This document shows, in pieces, positions 7,580 to 15,433 of a stretch of 37,966 nt of DNA (the stretch's first letter is position 1; each line of letters starts with the position of its first letter). The position numbers and the translations under genes were made by a program. The notes under the pieces were generated by a model. It made no database searches, was not told where the DNA came from, and worked only from the letters and a program-made list of their open reading frames with translations. The DNA is from Bacteroidia bacterium (GTDB lineage Bacteria; Bacteroidota; Bacteroidia; Chitinophagales; Saprospiraceae), in the NCBI GenBank assembly GCA_030430845.1, contig JAUIKE010000073.1, positions 1 to 37,966 of the forward strand, given 5' to 3'.

Positions 7580-8005
7580 TTAGGCGCCCGGCGTTCTAAA
7601 AGTAGCAAACAGCCTTTTAATACTGTACTTTCCACTTCCTTTGGCCCAGAAGATCAGCAAACCACCTACCACCCCCATATTTTTCATAAAATCGATGAGG
7701 TTCATGCGGCGCATTTCCAGGGCTTCTGTAACGTCCCAAAAGTTATAGGTAATAATTGTTGCAGGTATGTAATACAGCAGTAACAGCATGACTCCCAGCT
7801 TAATACGATAACCAAGAATCAATAAAGTGCTAGACAAAATAATCAGGAAAATGACCGAAAAGATCCAGAAATCAGGATGCCAGGTGACACCGTACTTCTC
7901 CATGAGTTCCTTGGTGTTGTCCAGGTATAATATACCGGTATAGGCCTCAAAAAGAAACAAGAAGGCCAAGAGTGTACGACCAATTAGATCCGCCAGGTCT
8001 TTCAT
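7580..8005 (-). CDS. DoxX-like membrane protein
   Basis: 141 residues with about four hydrophobic segments (roughly 8-28, 47-66, 69-90, 108-120) and the DoxX-type start GRTLLAFLFLFEAYTGILY plus a late MKNMGVVGGLLIF segment. DoxX-like proteins are small membrane proteins, some linked to redox or sulfur metabolism; the specific role here is unknown. It lies 12 bp downstream of the FAD-dependent dehydrogenase gene and is probably co-transcribed with it. Confidence 0.75.
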   Translation of the reverse strand: MKDLADLIGRTLLAFLFLFEAYTGILYLDNTKELMEKYGVTWHPDFWIFSVIFLIILSSTLLILGYRIKLGVMLLLLYYIPATIITYNFWDVTEALEMRRMNLIDFMKNMGVVGGLLIFWAKGSGKYSIKRLFATFRTPGA

Positions 8006-8017
8006 TTATTTTTTTTA

Positions 8018-9574
8018 TCAGTTAAAAATCCGGATTACCGCCAGTGCTACATTTTGTCCATCCATAGCCGCTGAAATAATCCCCCCTGCATAACCGGCTC
8101 CTTCTCCACAAGGAAATAAGCCCCAAACATCAGGATGCATATAACTATCGCGCTCCCTTGGGATCCGGACTGGAGAACTGGTCCGGCTTTCTGTTCCGAT
8201 AACAACTGCATCATTCGTATAATAGCCTGGCATCTTTTTTCCAAAAGCTAAGATGCCTTTTCGTAAACGCTCATAAATAAAAGCCGGTAACAATTCATGC
8301 AAAGGTGCTGAAATATGACCGGGAATATAAGAAGTGGGAGGCAAATCTTCAGAAATACGCCCCTCCACAAAATCTATCAGTCGCTGTGCCGGTGCCTTCT
8401 GAGTACCATCTCCGAAAGAAAACATTTTCCGTTCTACTTCCTTTTGAAGCTCCAAGCCGGCAAAAACCCCATGCTCCCGATAAGGTTCCAGGTCTTCTAA
8501 TTCGACGGATACTACGGTCCCGGAATTAGCATACGGAGAATCTCTTCTCGATAAGGACATACCGTTCACTACGATCTCGCCCGGGCTTGTGGAAGCCGGC
8601 ACGACTAATCCTCCGGGGCACATACAGAAACTAAATACGCCACGTTGGTCTATTTGTGTTGTGAGCTTGTAACTGGCTGCCGGCAGCGCCTCTTCCCGAG
8701 GAGACTGATTGTACTGAACCTTGTCAATTAATTGTTGAGGATGCTCTATTCGTACACCCAATGCAAAAGGCTTTGCCTCCAAGGTAATATTCTTTTCATC
8801 CAACATATGATAAACATCCCTGGCAGAGTGGCCGGTAGCCAGAATGACTGCCTCAGCAAGATAATTATCTTTTGCATTGACTTCTACTCCACGAATTTTG
8901 CCATGATCGATCAACAGGTCAGTCACATGGCTGTTAAAATGGACTTCCCCCCCCAATCGTTCGATGGTTTCTCGGATGGCACTCACAATCTGGGGGAGTT
9001 TATTTGAGCCGATGTGCGGATGTGCATCGATCAGAATGTCTTCTTTTGCGCCGTGCTCAACCAATAATTGAAGGACCTTCTGTATATGGCCCCGTTTATG
9101 AGATCGAGTATAAAGCTTGCCGTCTGAATAGGTTCCGGCTCCACCTTCCCCAAAGCAGTAATTGGAATGGGGATTCACCTCACCGAACTGCTGAATGGCC
9201 CGCAGGTCCCTCCTGCGGGACCTGACATCTTTTCCCCGCTCAAAAATCACGGGCTTAAAGCCCAGTTCTATAAGTTCCAGCGCCGCAAAATAGCCGGCCG
9301 GTCCAGCTCCCACAATAATCACCTTTTCGGCTTCTTTTACCGATTTGTATTGCCCAATCACGGTGGGTTCTGCTTGATATTTTTCATTAAAATAAACCGC
9401 TACTCTCAGGCGGATTATGGCGCGGTATCCTCTAGCATCGATCGATCGCCGGAGCAGGCGCAGATCATCGATCTGCTTAGGGGGCACTTTCAGTTTCCGG
9501 GCCGCTTTTTCCAGGATTAAAGCTTCATCCTGAGCTTCGGCCGGTAATAATTTTATTTCAATTTCCTTGACCAT
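8018..9574 (-). CDS. FAD-dependent dehydrogenase (COG2509-type)
   Basis: 518 residues. An N-terminal ferredoxin-like segment (1-80) precedes the dinucleotide-binding motif VIIVGAGPAGYFAALE (about 86-101), then NYCFGEGGAGTYSDGKLYTR, a second dinucleotide element ILATGHSARD and a C-terminal GEGAGYAGGIISAAMDG. This architecture matches the conserved but uncharacterised FAD-dependent dehydrogenases of the COG2509 group. Substrate unknown. Middle gene of a tight minus-strand cluster: 9 bp from the secreted protein gene upstream and 12 bp from the DoxX-like gene downstream. Confidence 0.88.
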   Translation of the reverse strand: MVKEIEIKLLPAEAQDEALILEKAARKLKVPPKQIDDLRLLRRSIDARGYRAIIRLRVAVYFNEKYQAEPTVIGQYKSVKEAEKVIIVGAGPAGYFAALELIELGFKPVIFERGKDVRSRRRDLRAIQQFGEVNPHSNYCFGEGGAGTYSDGKLYTRSHKRGHIQKVLQLLVEHGAKEDILIDAHPHIGSNKLPQIVSAIRETIERLGGEVHFNSHVTDLLIDHGKIRGVEVNAKDNYLAEAVILATGHSARDVYHMLDEKNITLEAKPFALGVRIEHPQQLIDKVQYNQSPREEALPAASYKLTTQIDQRGVFSFCMCPGGLVVPASTSPGEIVVNGMSLSRRDSPYANSGTVVSVELEDLEPYREHGVFAGLELQKEVERKMFSFGDGTQKAPAQRLIDFVEGRISEDLPPTSYIPGHISAPLHELLPAFIYERLRKGILAFGKKMPGYYTNDAVVIGTESRTSSPVRIPRERDSYMHPDVWGLFPCGEGAGYAGGIISAAMDGQNVALAVIRIFN

Positions 9575-9583
9575 TGTCCGGCG

Positions 9584-10033
9584 TCACTTATTATCGTTTT
9601 CCTGTTTTCTTTCTATGCGTTTCCAACTCGTATCATCCTGCTTCTCCAAAAACTCCGGCATATAGATAATCAAACGAATGGTTTCGTTAATATCTCCTTT
9701 TTTCGTTCCGATAGGAGTCAGCTCTTCCAGTTCGTTTAACAAGGTTATCAAATCCTGCCCTCTTTCCATTTTTAGTTCATATCGCTTCTCTTCAGTCAGG
9801 AAGTCGAGAATGGCTTCGTTAGCATTCGTTAGTCCTATATTGGTTTCTACCATTATATGCCGGCTCGGCCATACTTCCACTTCCCATTGGTAGTTATCGT
9901 TCTGAGGCCACAAATCAATCTTAACCATACCTACCGAATCGATCTCGAATACCTGATGCATCGTTCTGGTTAGCTGAGCCTGCAAAGATAGGGATGTCAT
10001 CATTATTAAGAAAACCCAGATTAATCTTTTCAT
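9584..10033 (-). CDS. Small exported protein of unknown function
   Basis: 149 residues. Signal peptide MKRLIWVFLIMMTSLSLQAQ with likely cleavage after QAQ. The rest is acidic and Trp-rich at the start (WPQNDNYQWEVEVWPSR) with predicted beta-strands, ending in a charged KQENDNK tail. I recognise no family; similar short proteins in Bacteroidota are periplasmic with an adhesin-like strand pattern. First gene of the cluster with the FAD-dependent dehydrogenase. Confidence 0.75.
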   Translation of the reverse strand: MKRLIWVFLIMMTSLSLQAQLTRTMHQVFEIDSVGMVKIDLWPQNDNYQWEVEVWPSRHIMVETNIGLTNANEAILDFLTEEKRYELKMERGQDLITLLNELEELTPIGTKKGDINETIRLIIYMPEFLEKQDDTSWKRIERKQENDNK

Positions 10034-10079
10034 AAGCTTTTCTTTTTTAAACTCTCATAAAATTAGAAAGTAACAACTT

Positions 10080-10299
10080 CCTCCTTCACCCCCCGCCATA
10101 CGGCCCGCCGGGGCGGGGTGTTTAGGGGGGCTTTTGGCCGCGGGCTGACGCCCGCAGTTACCAATATTTCGCCTCTTTGAGGCTCTTGGGCTACGTCGAA
10201 GCTTACCAATCCCTCCATTACATTCCGGGCTTGGTAATCTTCTTAACTCGTCATTCGCCCTTCGTCCTTCGTTCTTCGACCTTCGCCCTTCTCAACCTT
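10080..10299. repeat. Repeat-rich intergenic region with REP hairpin and CTTCGNN heptamers
   Basis: The 10034-10299 gap holds no gene. It contains a GC-rich block, a REP-like hairpin GCGGGC-TGAC-GCCCGC (10140-10155), a GCCTC/GAGGC hairpin, an inverted repeat TTACCAA (10203-10209)/TTGGTAA (10231-10237), and a tandem heptamer array of pattern CTTCGNN (10253-10294, about six units with decay at both ends) that stops just beyond the kdsA stop codon. Confidence 0.6.
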
Positions 10300-11112
10300 C
10301 TACCCCACTGCCTCTCTTATTTTAAGCAATTTTTTTAACATAGGTTCGAGGCGATCCAGGGGCAACATGTTGGCGGCATCAGACTTTGCTTCTGAGGGGC
10401 GGGGATGTGTTTCGATGAACAGTCCATCTACTCCAACTGCGATGCCGGCTTTTGCAATTGTTTCGATCAGAGCCGGGCGGCCACCGGTTACGCCGCTTGT
10501 TTGATTAGGTTGTTGCAGGGAATGCGTACAATCCAGCACGACTGGCTGGCCGAAGGACTGCATGACGGGTATCCCCCTGAAATCTACGATCAGGTCCTGA
10601 TACCCGAAAGTTACGCCTCGTTCGGTCAGCATGACTTTATCATTGCCCGAATCGATCACCTTATTTCGGGCGAACTTCATGGCTTCTGCGCTCAGGAACT
10701 GCCCTTTTTTAATATTAACTACTTTCCCGGTTTTTGCGGCAGCAGAGATAAGACTCGTTTGACGACACAGAAAGGCAGGAATCTGCAAAATATCTACCAC
10801 CTCTGCTGCCATTGCTGCCTCTTCATCGGCATGTATATCCGTAGTGGTAGGCAGGTCAAAGTGCCGGCCGACCTCTTCCAATATTCGCAGAGCTTTTTCA
10901 TCTCCTATACCGGTAAAGGAATCTACTCTGGAGCGGTTGGCTTTCCGGTAAGATCCTTTGAAAACGTAAGGGATTTTTAGACGATCACATATTTCTGATA
11001 CTTGTTCGGCTATTTCAAAGGCCATGTCCCTCCCCTCAATGGCACAGGGGCCTGCAATCAGAAAAAAATGATCGGTATCGGTATATTTTAAACGTGGAAT
11101 TTCTTTAAGCAT
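10300..11112 (-). CDS. kdsA: 3-deoxy-8-phosphooctulonate synthase (KDO-8-P synthase)
   Basis: 270 residues, family-typical length. Condenses phosphoenolpyruvate with arabinose 5-phosphate to KDO-8-phosphate, the precursor of KDO in lipopolysaccharide. Recognised by FLIAGPCAIEGRD, FKGSYRKANRSR, LPTTTDIH, IPAFLCRQTSL, NIKKGQFLSAEAM, LTERGVTFGY, VLDCTHSLQQPNQTSGVTGG and IETHPRPSEAKSDAANMLPL. CxxT in place of the usual residues near LCRQTSL is normal for the family. Start ATG at 11112. Cytoplasmic. Its upstream DNA is the inverted-repeat element at 11142-11278. Confidence 0.96.
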   Translation of the reverse strand: MLKEIPRLKYTDTDHFFLIAGPCAIEGRDMAFEIAEQVSEICDRLKIPYVFKGSYRKANRSRVDSFTGIGDEKALRILEEVGRHFDLPTTTDIHADEEAAMAAEVVDILQIPAFLCRQTSLISAAAKTGKVVNIKKGQFLSAEAMKFARNKVIDSGNDKVMLTERGVTFGYQDLIVDFRGIPVMQSFGQPVVLDCTHSLQQPNQTSGVTGGRPALIETIAKAGIAVGVDGLFIETHPRPSEAKSDAANMLPLDRLEPMLKKLLKIREAVG

Positions 11113-11141
11113 TTTGTCGGAATTAATAGCGTATAGATATG

Positions 11142-11278
11142 AAACAAATTAAATTACCTTTGGCTCTAGTGATTTTACAAATTTTTTGGACCTATGTATG
11201 GGGCCTGATGGGCGTCCATACATGTCTGAATCAATAAATCTTCTCTAAGCCCACAGCCAAAGTTAATTTAATTTGTTT
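11142..11278. mobile_element. MITE-like element with 24-bp inverted ends
   Basis: The left end 11142-11165 (AAACAAATTAAATTAC...) and right end 11255-11278 are inverted copies with one mismatch in 24. Inside is a second hairpin, ATGTATGG/CCATACAT. The 137-bp unit has no ORF and fills the space between kdsA and the phosphoesterase gene. No clear target duplication is visible, so a regulatory palindrome for the divergent pair is an alternative. Confidence 0.45.
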
Positions 11279-11296
11279 TACCTAAAAAAGGCAATT

Positions 11297-12523
11297 ATGA
11301 CCTTCTTCATATTTATCATTTTATTCCTTTTCTTTGAATGGTACATTTTCAGGGGACTAAAAGTTTTGACACAGAAATACAAGCCCCTCATCAGGCGCGG
11401 CCTGGGCATCGCATATTGGTTAGTCAGCATATCTTTTGTGTTGTTTTTGTTGTATATCCGCTTTAAAGGAGAAGATGTTATTCAAAATTCTCCCCTGGTC
11501 TTTGTACAAAGCACTTTTTTGATCTACTTTTTATCTAAACTAATGTTGGCCGGCATTTTTCTGATCGATGATATCAGAAGATTTGTGATCAGTTGGGCTC
11601 CCAAGTTGCAGGCAGAAAAGGGAAATTCTTCCGGACGCTCGCGTTTTTTGGCACGTCTGGGCCTGGTTTTAGCAGCCATACCTTTTTCTACCTTATTATA
11701 TGGATCTGTGAGAAATACCTATCGGTACAAGGTTTTTCGGCAAAAGATCCCAATCAAGGGCCTGGCAAGCGATCTGGAGGGCCTAAGGATTGTGCAGATT
11801 TCTGATATTCATGCCGGCAGTTTTTTCACCAAAGCCCCACTGATCCGTGCTGTTGAAATGATCAATCAGGAAAAGCCGGATCTCGTTTTTTTCACTGGTG
11901 ACCTGGTCAACGACAAGGCCGGAGAAATGGACCTGTTCTTAAATGTTCTTGACAAAATAGAGGCCCAACTGGGAGTTTATTCTGTCTTCGGCAATCATGA
12001 TTACGGTTATCATACCGACTGGCCGAGCCCTGCTGCCAAAGCTGCTAATTTGGAGCAATTAAAAGGGGTACATCGGCGCCTGGGATGGAAGCTATTATTA
12101 AACGAACACCGAATTATTAGCAGAGGTGAGGCTGAACTGGCTATCATCGGAGTTGAAAACTTTTCGGCCTATGAACGCTTTCCCACCTACGGAGACCTTA
12201 ATAAGGCCTATCAGGGAGCCGAGCAGACTCCGCTCAAATTATTACTATCTCATGATCCTTCTCATTGGGAAGCAGAAGTGACTAAAGATTTCAAAGATAT
12301 AGATATTACATTTTCCGGCCATACCCATGGCTTTCAATTCGGCATAGAAATTCCAGGCTGGGTTAAATGGAGTCCCGTCAAATATATGTATAGGCAATGG
12401 GCAGGCTTATATCGAAAGGAAGAGCAGTCTTTGTATGTGAATCGCGGACTGGGTTATGTAGGTTATGCAGGCAGGGTAGGCATATTGCCGGAAATTACGG
12501 TGATAGAATTGGAAAAAGCTTAG
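11297..12523 (+). CDS. Membrane-anchored metallophosphoesterase
   Basis: 408 residues from the ATG at 11297; an in-frame TTG at 11273 lies inside the inverted repeat and is less likely. The first 130 residues carry about four membrane helices, followed by a calcineurin-like domain with ISDIHAGSF (near residue 168-176), FTGDLVND, FGNHDYG, LSHDPSHW and SGHTHGFQFG, which supply the dinuclear metal ligands. This is the COG1408/YaeI-type architecture (phosphodiesterases such as UDP-diacylglucosamine or lipid-associated enzymes). The substrate cannot be told from the sequence. A terminator follows at once. Confidence 0.9.
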   Translation: MTFFIFIILFLFFEWYIFRGLKVLTQKYKPLIRRGLGIAYWLVSISFVLFLLYIRFKGEDVIQNSPLVFVQSTFLIYFLSKLMLAGIFLIDDIRRFVISWAPKLQAEKGNSSGRSRFLARLGLVLAAIPFSTLLYGSVRNTYRYKVFRQKIPIKGLASDLEGLRIVQISDIHAGSFFTKAPLIRAVEMINQEKPDLVFFTGDLVNDKAGEMDLFLNVLDKIEAQLGVYSVFGNHDYGYHTDWPSPAAKAANLEQLKGVHRRLGWKLLLNEHRIISRGEAELAIIGVENFSAYERFPTYGDLNKAYQGAEQTPLKLLLSHDPSHWEAEVTKDFKDIDITFSGHTHGFQFGIEIPGWVKWSPVKYMYRQWAGLYRKEEQSLYVNRGLGYVGYAGRVGILPEITVIELEKA

Positions 12524-12524
12524 A

Positions 12525-12550
12525 AAGGATGTGGCGTCCGCCACATCCTT
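12525..12550. terminator. Bidirectional hairpin terminator
   Basis: AAGGATGTGGC (12525-12535), loop GTCC, complement 12540-12550. It lies between the convergent phosphoesterase and fasciclin genes. T runs are short. Confidence 0.6.
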
Positions 12551-12560
12551 CAATGTTGTT

Positions 12561-13082
12561 TTACTTAGGCAAAACAACCTTATTAATCACGTGGATCACG
12601 CCATTGCTGCCACTGAGATCCGTGGCGGTCACCATTGATTCGTTGCCATTTTCGTCTTTCAGGTATACCTTGCCATCTTTTAGGTAGGCCGTTAATTCTC
12701 CTCCCTGTACGGTGCTGACGGTAGCAGAGCCCTTACCGGATTTGATAGCGGCCAGAACATCTTTGGCCATCAGTTTTCCGGCCACCACGTGATAGGTCAG
12801 TACAGCCTGCAGTTTTTCTTTGTTCTCAGGTTCCAGCAAGGAAGCGACTGTTCCTTCAGGCAGATCGTCAAAAGCAGCATTTGTAGGTGCAAAAATAGTG
12901 AATGGACCTTCTCCTTTCAGGGTGCTTACCAATTCGGCAGCTTTGACGGCAGCAACCAGGGTGGTATGATCTTCCGATCCGATGGCAATGTCGACAACGT
13001 CCTTCTTAGCTTTCCAGGACTGGCCATTCATTCCGGCAGTAAATGCAAGTACTGCGGCAAACATTACAATTAGTTGTTTCAT
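12561..13082 (-). CDS. Fasciclin (FAS1) domain protein
   Basis: 173 residues. Signal peptide MKQLIVMFAAVLAFTAGMNG. One FAS1 domain (about 35-173) with the H1 motif FTIFAPTNAAFDDLP, the central LTYHVVAGKL and the H2 motif NGVIHVINKVVLP. Secreted or surface adhesion-type protein. It is divergent from a SigK/RskA pair: in Mycobacterium, SigK controls the FAS1 proteins MPT70/MPT83 and is held by RskA, so the same sigma/anti-sigma pair probably governs this gene. Direct evidence in the sequence is only the neighbourhood. Confidence 0.92.
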   Translation of the reverse strand: MKQLIVMFAAVLAFTAGMNGQSWKAKKDVVDIAIGSEDHTTLVAAVKAAELVSTLKGEGPFTIFAPTNAAFDDLPEGTVASLLEPENKEKLQAVLTYHVVAGKLMAKDVLAAIKSGKGSATVSTVQGGELTAYLKDGKVYLKDENGNESMVTATDLSGSNGVIHVINKVVLPK

Positions 13083-13159
13083 TTTTTAAATTTTTAGTTT
13101 ACTAATACACGCCATACATACGAAGTCTCTTCATGCCTGGATCACGAGGATGTTTTTTT

Positions 13160-13213
13160 TTCGAGAGGTTAAAATATTTGGCCCGAACGGACCAAACATT
13201 TTAACCCCTCGAA
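13160..13213. promoter_or_regulatory. 54-bp imperfect palindrome upstream of fasciclin
   Basis: TTCGAG-GGTTAAAAT on the left pairs with ATTTTAACC-CTCGAA on the right, with inner TTTGG/CCAAA and CCG/CGG. It lies in the 295-bp divergent control region, not at a gene end, and is not followed by T's, so a protein-binding or 5' UTR structure is likelier than a terminator. Confidence 0.45.
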
Positions 13214-13224
13214 TGAAATTTATC

Positions 13225-13236
13225 TGATGTACATCA
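13225..13236. promoter_or_regulatory. Possible Crp/Fnr-family operator
   Basis: TGATGTACATCA is a perfect 12-bp palindrome with the FNR core TGAT-N4-ATCA. It lies 142 bp upstream of the sigma factor gene and 143 bp upstream of the fasciclin gene. Binding is inference. Confidence 0.4.
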
Positions 13237-13377
13237 CAGCTTGAATTACATAGATATTTTTGGTCGATCACTAAACCTTTCCTATAAATACTTGTTTTGC
13301 TATCAAATTTTCCGGCGATCCAATGGTTGTCCATTTATTGACTCTCCTCAGGAAATTTCGCCACCCAATTAAAAACT

Positions 13378-13950
13378 ATGGAAATACAGCAGGCGGTATT
13401 AGTTGAGGGATTAAAGAACAGGGACAGACATGTATTTTCCAGTATTTACGATCAATATTCTCCGGCGCTTTATGGGATTATTTTAAAAATTGTAAAGCGC
13501 GAAGATATTGCTGAGGACGTTCTGCAGGAGAGTTTTGTGAAAATTTGGAAAAACGGGCCGGTTTATGAACCGGAAAAAGGCACTTTGTTCACCTGGATGC
13601 TGAACATTTGTAGAAATGCGGCTATTGATAAAACCCGGTCGGCCCATTTTCGTCGACTTGAACGCGGCCAGATGATCAGCCCGGAAATATCCAATCATAT
13701 TAACTGGAGTCACAGTCCGAAAACTGAACATATAGGCTTAAAAACAGTTATAAATGAGCTGGATGACAAGTACAGGCAGGTAATAGACCTCATTTATTTC
13801 CAGGGCTTTACACAACAGGAAGTGCATGAATATCTGGGGATTCCTCTCGGCACCGTTAAATCAAGATTGCGAATAGGGCTCAGAGAACTCCGTACTTTCT
13901 TTCACGTTCACCGGGTTCCGATTATCATTTTAATGATCACTATACTATAA
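13378..13950 (+). CDS. ECF RNA polymerase sigma factor, SigK-like
   Basis: 190 residues. Region 2 (about 22-90): YDQYSPALYGIILKIV, EDVLQESFVKIWKN, GTLFTWMLNICRNAAIDKTRS. Region 4 (about 130-175): INELDDKYRQVIDLIYFQGFTQQEVHEYLGIPLGTVKSRLR, the promoter -35 recognition helix. It ends in an unusual hydrophobic tail (IIILMITIL). The next gene, 39 bp downstream, is an RskA-type anti-sigma factor, so the pair should be co-transcribed and autoregulated. The adjacent fasciclin gene is the expected target. Confidence 0.93.
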   Translation: MEIQQAVLVEGLKNRDRHVFSSIYDQYSPALYGIILKIVKREDIAEDVLQESFVKIWKNGPVYEPEKGTLFTWMLNICRNAAIDKTRSAHFRRLERGQMISPEISNHINWSHSPKTEHIGLKTVINELDDKYRQVIDLIYFQGFTQQEVHEYLGIPLGTVKSRLRIGLRELRTFFHVHRVPIIILMITIL

Positions 13951-13989
13951 AACAGCAACGAAACATTACGCAAAGAAATTTCCTGATAC

Positions 13990-14757
13990 ATGAATAAGGA
14001 TCAATTCTTAAATACAGGCTTGTTAGAACAATATGCACTAGGGCTAACTAGTGAGGAAGAGAATCAATTGGTAGAACAGCACCTCCAGGCTTATCCGGAA
14101 TTACAAAAGGAAGTAGATGAGATCCGCCAGGCTATTGAACAATACGCGCTACAAAACGCCATTCCTCCTCATCCCAGGGTAAAGTCGCAGGTCATGTCAG
14201 ATATTGATGCATCTAGTTCATCAGGACCGGTCAATAAAAAAACGGGGGGCATCAACTTCTGGTTAACCTTTACAACTTTATTGAGTATAGGGGCACTGAT
14301 TACGCTGATGTTCTTATTTTCCAAAAAACAAACACAGCACCAACAGTTAAAGAGAGAATTTGCCGAACTTCAGATGGCATGTAATGACAAGAATAGCAAG
14401 GCCGTTGCGGATCAGGAAATGTTGTTTTTCATAAAAGACAGGAATACCCAAAAAATTTCATTGGCTGCTATATCGGATGCTGCTATATCAGAAGCTATTG
14501 CTTTTTGGAATCCGGAGGTAAAAAAAGCTTTTATCAATTTAGGTAACTTACCGGATCCTCCAAGCGGAAAGCAGTACCAAATCTGGGCGGATGTGGATCA
14601 TGTGATGATCAGTGTCGGGCTTTTGAATAATAACCACGCAGCTATGCAGGAAATTGATTTTTTAGCGGATGCAGAATCTTTGAATATTACCATTGAACCC
14701 AAAGGTGGAAGCCTGGAGCCAAGCGTTGAGCAGCTTATTGTTTCGGGCAAAATTTAA
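13990..14757 (+). CDS. RskA-type anti-sigma factor
   Basis: 255 residues. An N-terminal sigma-binding domain (about 1-75, LLEQYALGLTSEEENQLVEQHLQAYPEL), one membrane helix (about 88-107, WLTFTTLLSIGALITLMFLF), a periplasmic coiled coil and the RskA C-terminal domain (about 150-255), with WNPEVKKAFINLGNLPDPP, GKQYQIWADVD and EPKGGSLEPS. I see no zinc-binding HxxxCxxC motif. It is expected to hold the upstream sigma factor at the membrane until it is proteolysed. Confidence 0.92.
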   Translation: MNKDQFLNTGLLEQYALGLTSEEENQLVEQHLQAYPELQKEVDEIRQAIEQYALQNAIPPHPRVKSQVMSDIDASSSSGPVNKKTGGINFWLTFTTLLSIGALITLMFLFSKKQTQHQQLKREFAELQMACNDKNSKAVADQEMLFFIKDRNTQKISLAAISDAAISEAIAFWNPEVKKAFINLGNLPDPPSGKQYQIWADVDHVMISVGLLNNNHAAMQEIDFLADAESLNITIEPKGGSLEPSVEQLIVSGKI

Positions 14758-14908
14758 ATTTCTCCGGTAAATACTATTTTTTTTATAATAAATAAAAAAT
14801 TAATTCACTTTTTATTGGGTTAAAAAAAAAATTTTTTGCAACTTTGGAGTGTTCCAAATATTGAGGAACATCTTTTCTTTTCAATCCCTTTTTTAACATA
14901 TCCAATTT

Positions 14909-14924
14909 TCGGCACAATTTTTGA
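14909..14924 (+). promoter_or_regulatory. Weak sigma54-like element
   Basis: TCGGCACAATTTTTGA has the GG and the following N10 spacing of a sigma54 promoter, but GA instead of GC at -12. It is immediately followed by the palindrome TACTAC-ctagaa-GTAGTA (14931-14948). The only ORF downstream is the 33-codon one at 15083. Confidence 0.3.
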
Positions 14925-14930
14925 CCTTTC

Positions 14931-14948
14931 TACTACCTAGAAGTAGTA
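14931..14948. promoter_or_regulatory. Operator-like palindrome
   Basis: TACTAC and GTAGTA are perfect inverted 6-mers around CTAGAA, in an AT-rich interval after the anti-sigma gene. A dimeric regulator site is possible; the regulator is unknown. Confidence 0.35.
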
Positions 14949-15082
14949 TACCCAACACCTTTTGCCTCAGTTGCTAATTTTTCGAATATTTCCATGAACA
15001 GTAATTTATAAAGTTGTTGATAGCAACGTAATTATCTGTATTGACATACATATTTATTAATCACGCTAAAAGGAAATTAAAC

Positions 15083-15184
15083 ATGCTTGTCTTGGGAATT
15101 ATTTTAGGTGCATTTATTATTGGAAGGGGTATCATTGCTACCTCGGGCTTACTAACGGAAAAAGGGGGTAGCCGTCGCTGGTAA
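15083..15184 (+). CDS. Possible 33-residue membrane peptide
   Basis: MLVLGIILGAFIIGRGIIAT is a hydrophobic helix long enough to span the membrane, followed by a short polar tail with GGSRRW. ATG at 15083, TAA at 15182-15184, with AAGGAAAT upstream, which could act as a ribosome site. Nothing else codes in the 14758-15396 gap. It is too short for a family call, and could be chance. Confidence 0.4.
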   Translation: MLVLGIILGAFIIGRGIIATSGLLTEKGGSRRW

Positions 15185-15396
15185 CTCAATCATCCAAAAG
15201 CAAGCTCCAAACTCGTAATCTTAGTGACAGGATCTTCTCCCCCCCGATCCGCAATAAGTCACGATCATCTCTGGGCTTGGGCAGGCACTTAGTGGTTGTA
15301 TCTACTATTTCAGCTATCTACATACCTACCCATAACTGCATACAATCCGAAACGCAGGTATGACCATAGAAGAGCCTTCCCCCAGGGATGAAATAT

Positions 15397-15432
15397 AAAA
15401 GAGAAGGACAACTTTCGTCGTCCTTCTCTTTT
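15397..15432. terminator. Terminator of lepA, bidirectional
   Basis: AAAAGAGAAGGAC (15397-15409) pairs with GTCCTTCTCTTTT (15420-15432). It ends immediately before the lepA stop codon. Confidence 0.8.
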
Positions 15433-15433
15433 T

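Noticed and set aside
13131..13334. 67-residue minus-strand ORF between fasciclin and sigma genes
   Set aside because: It spans the palindromes of the control region and shows no family pattern or plausible start; treated as chance.
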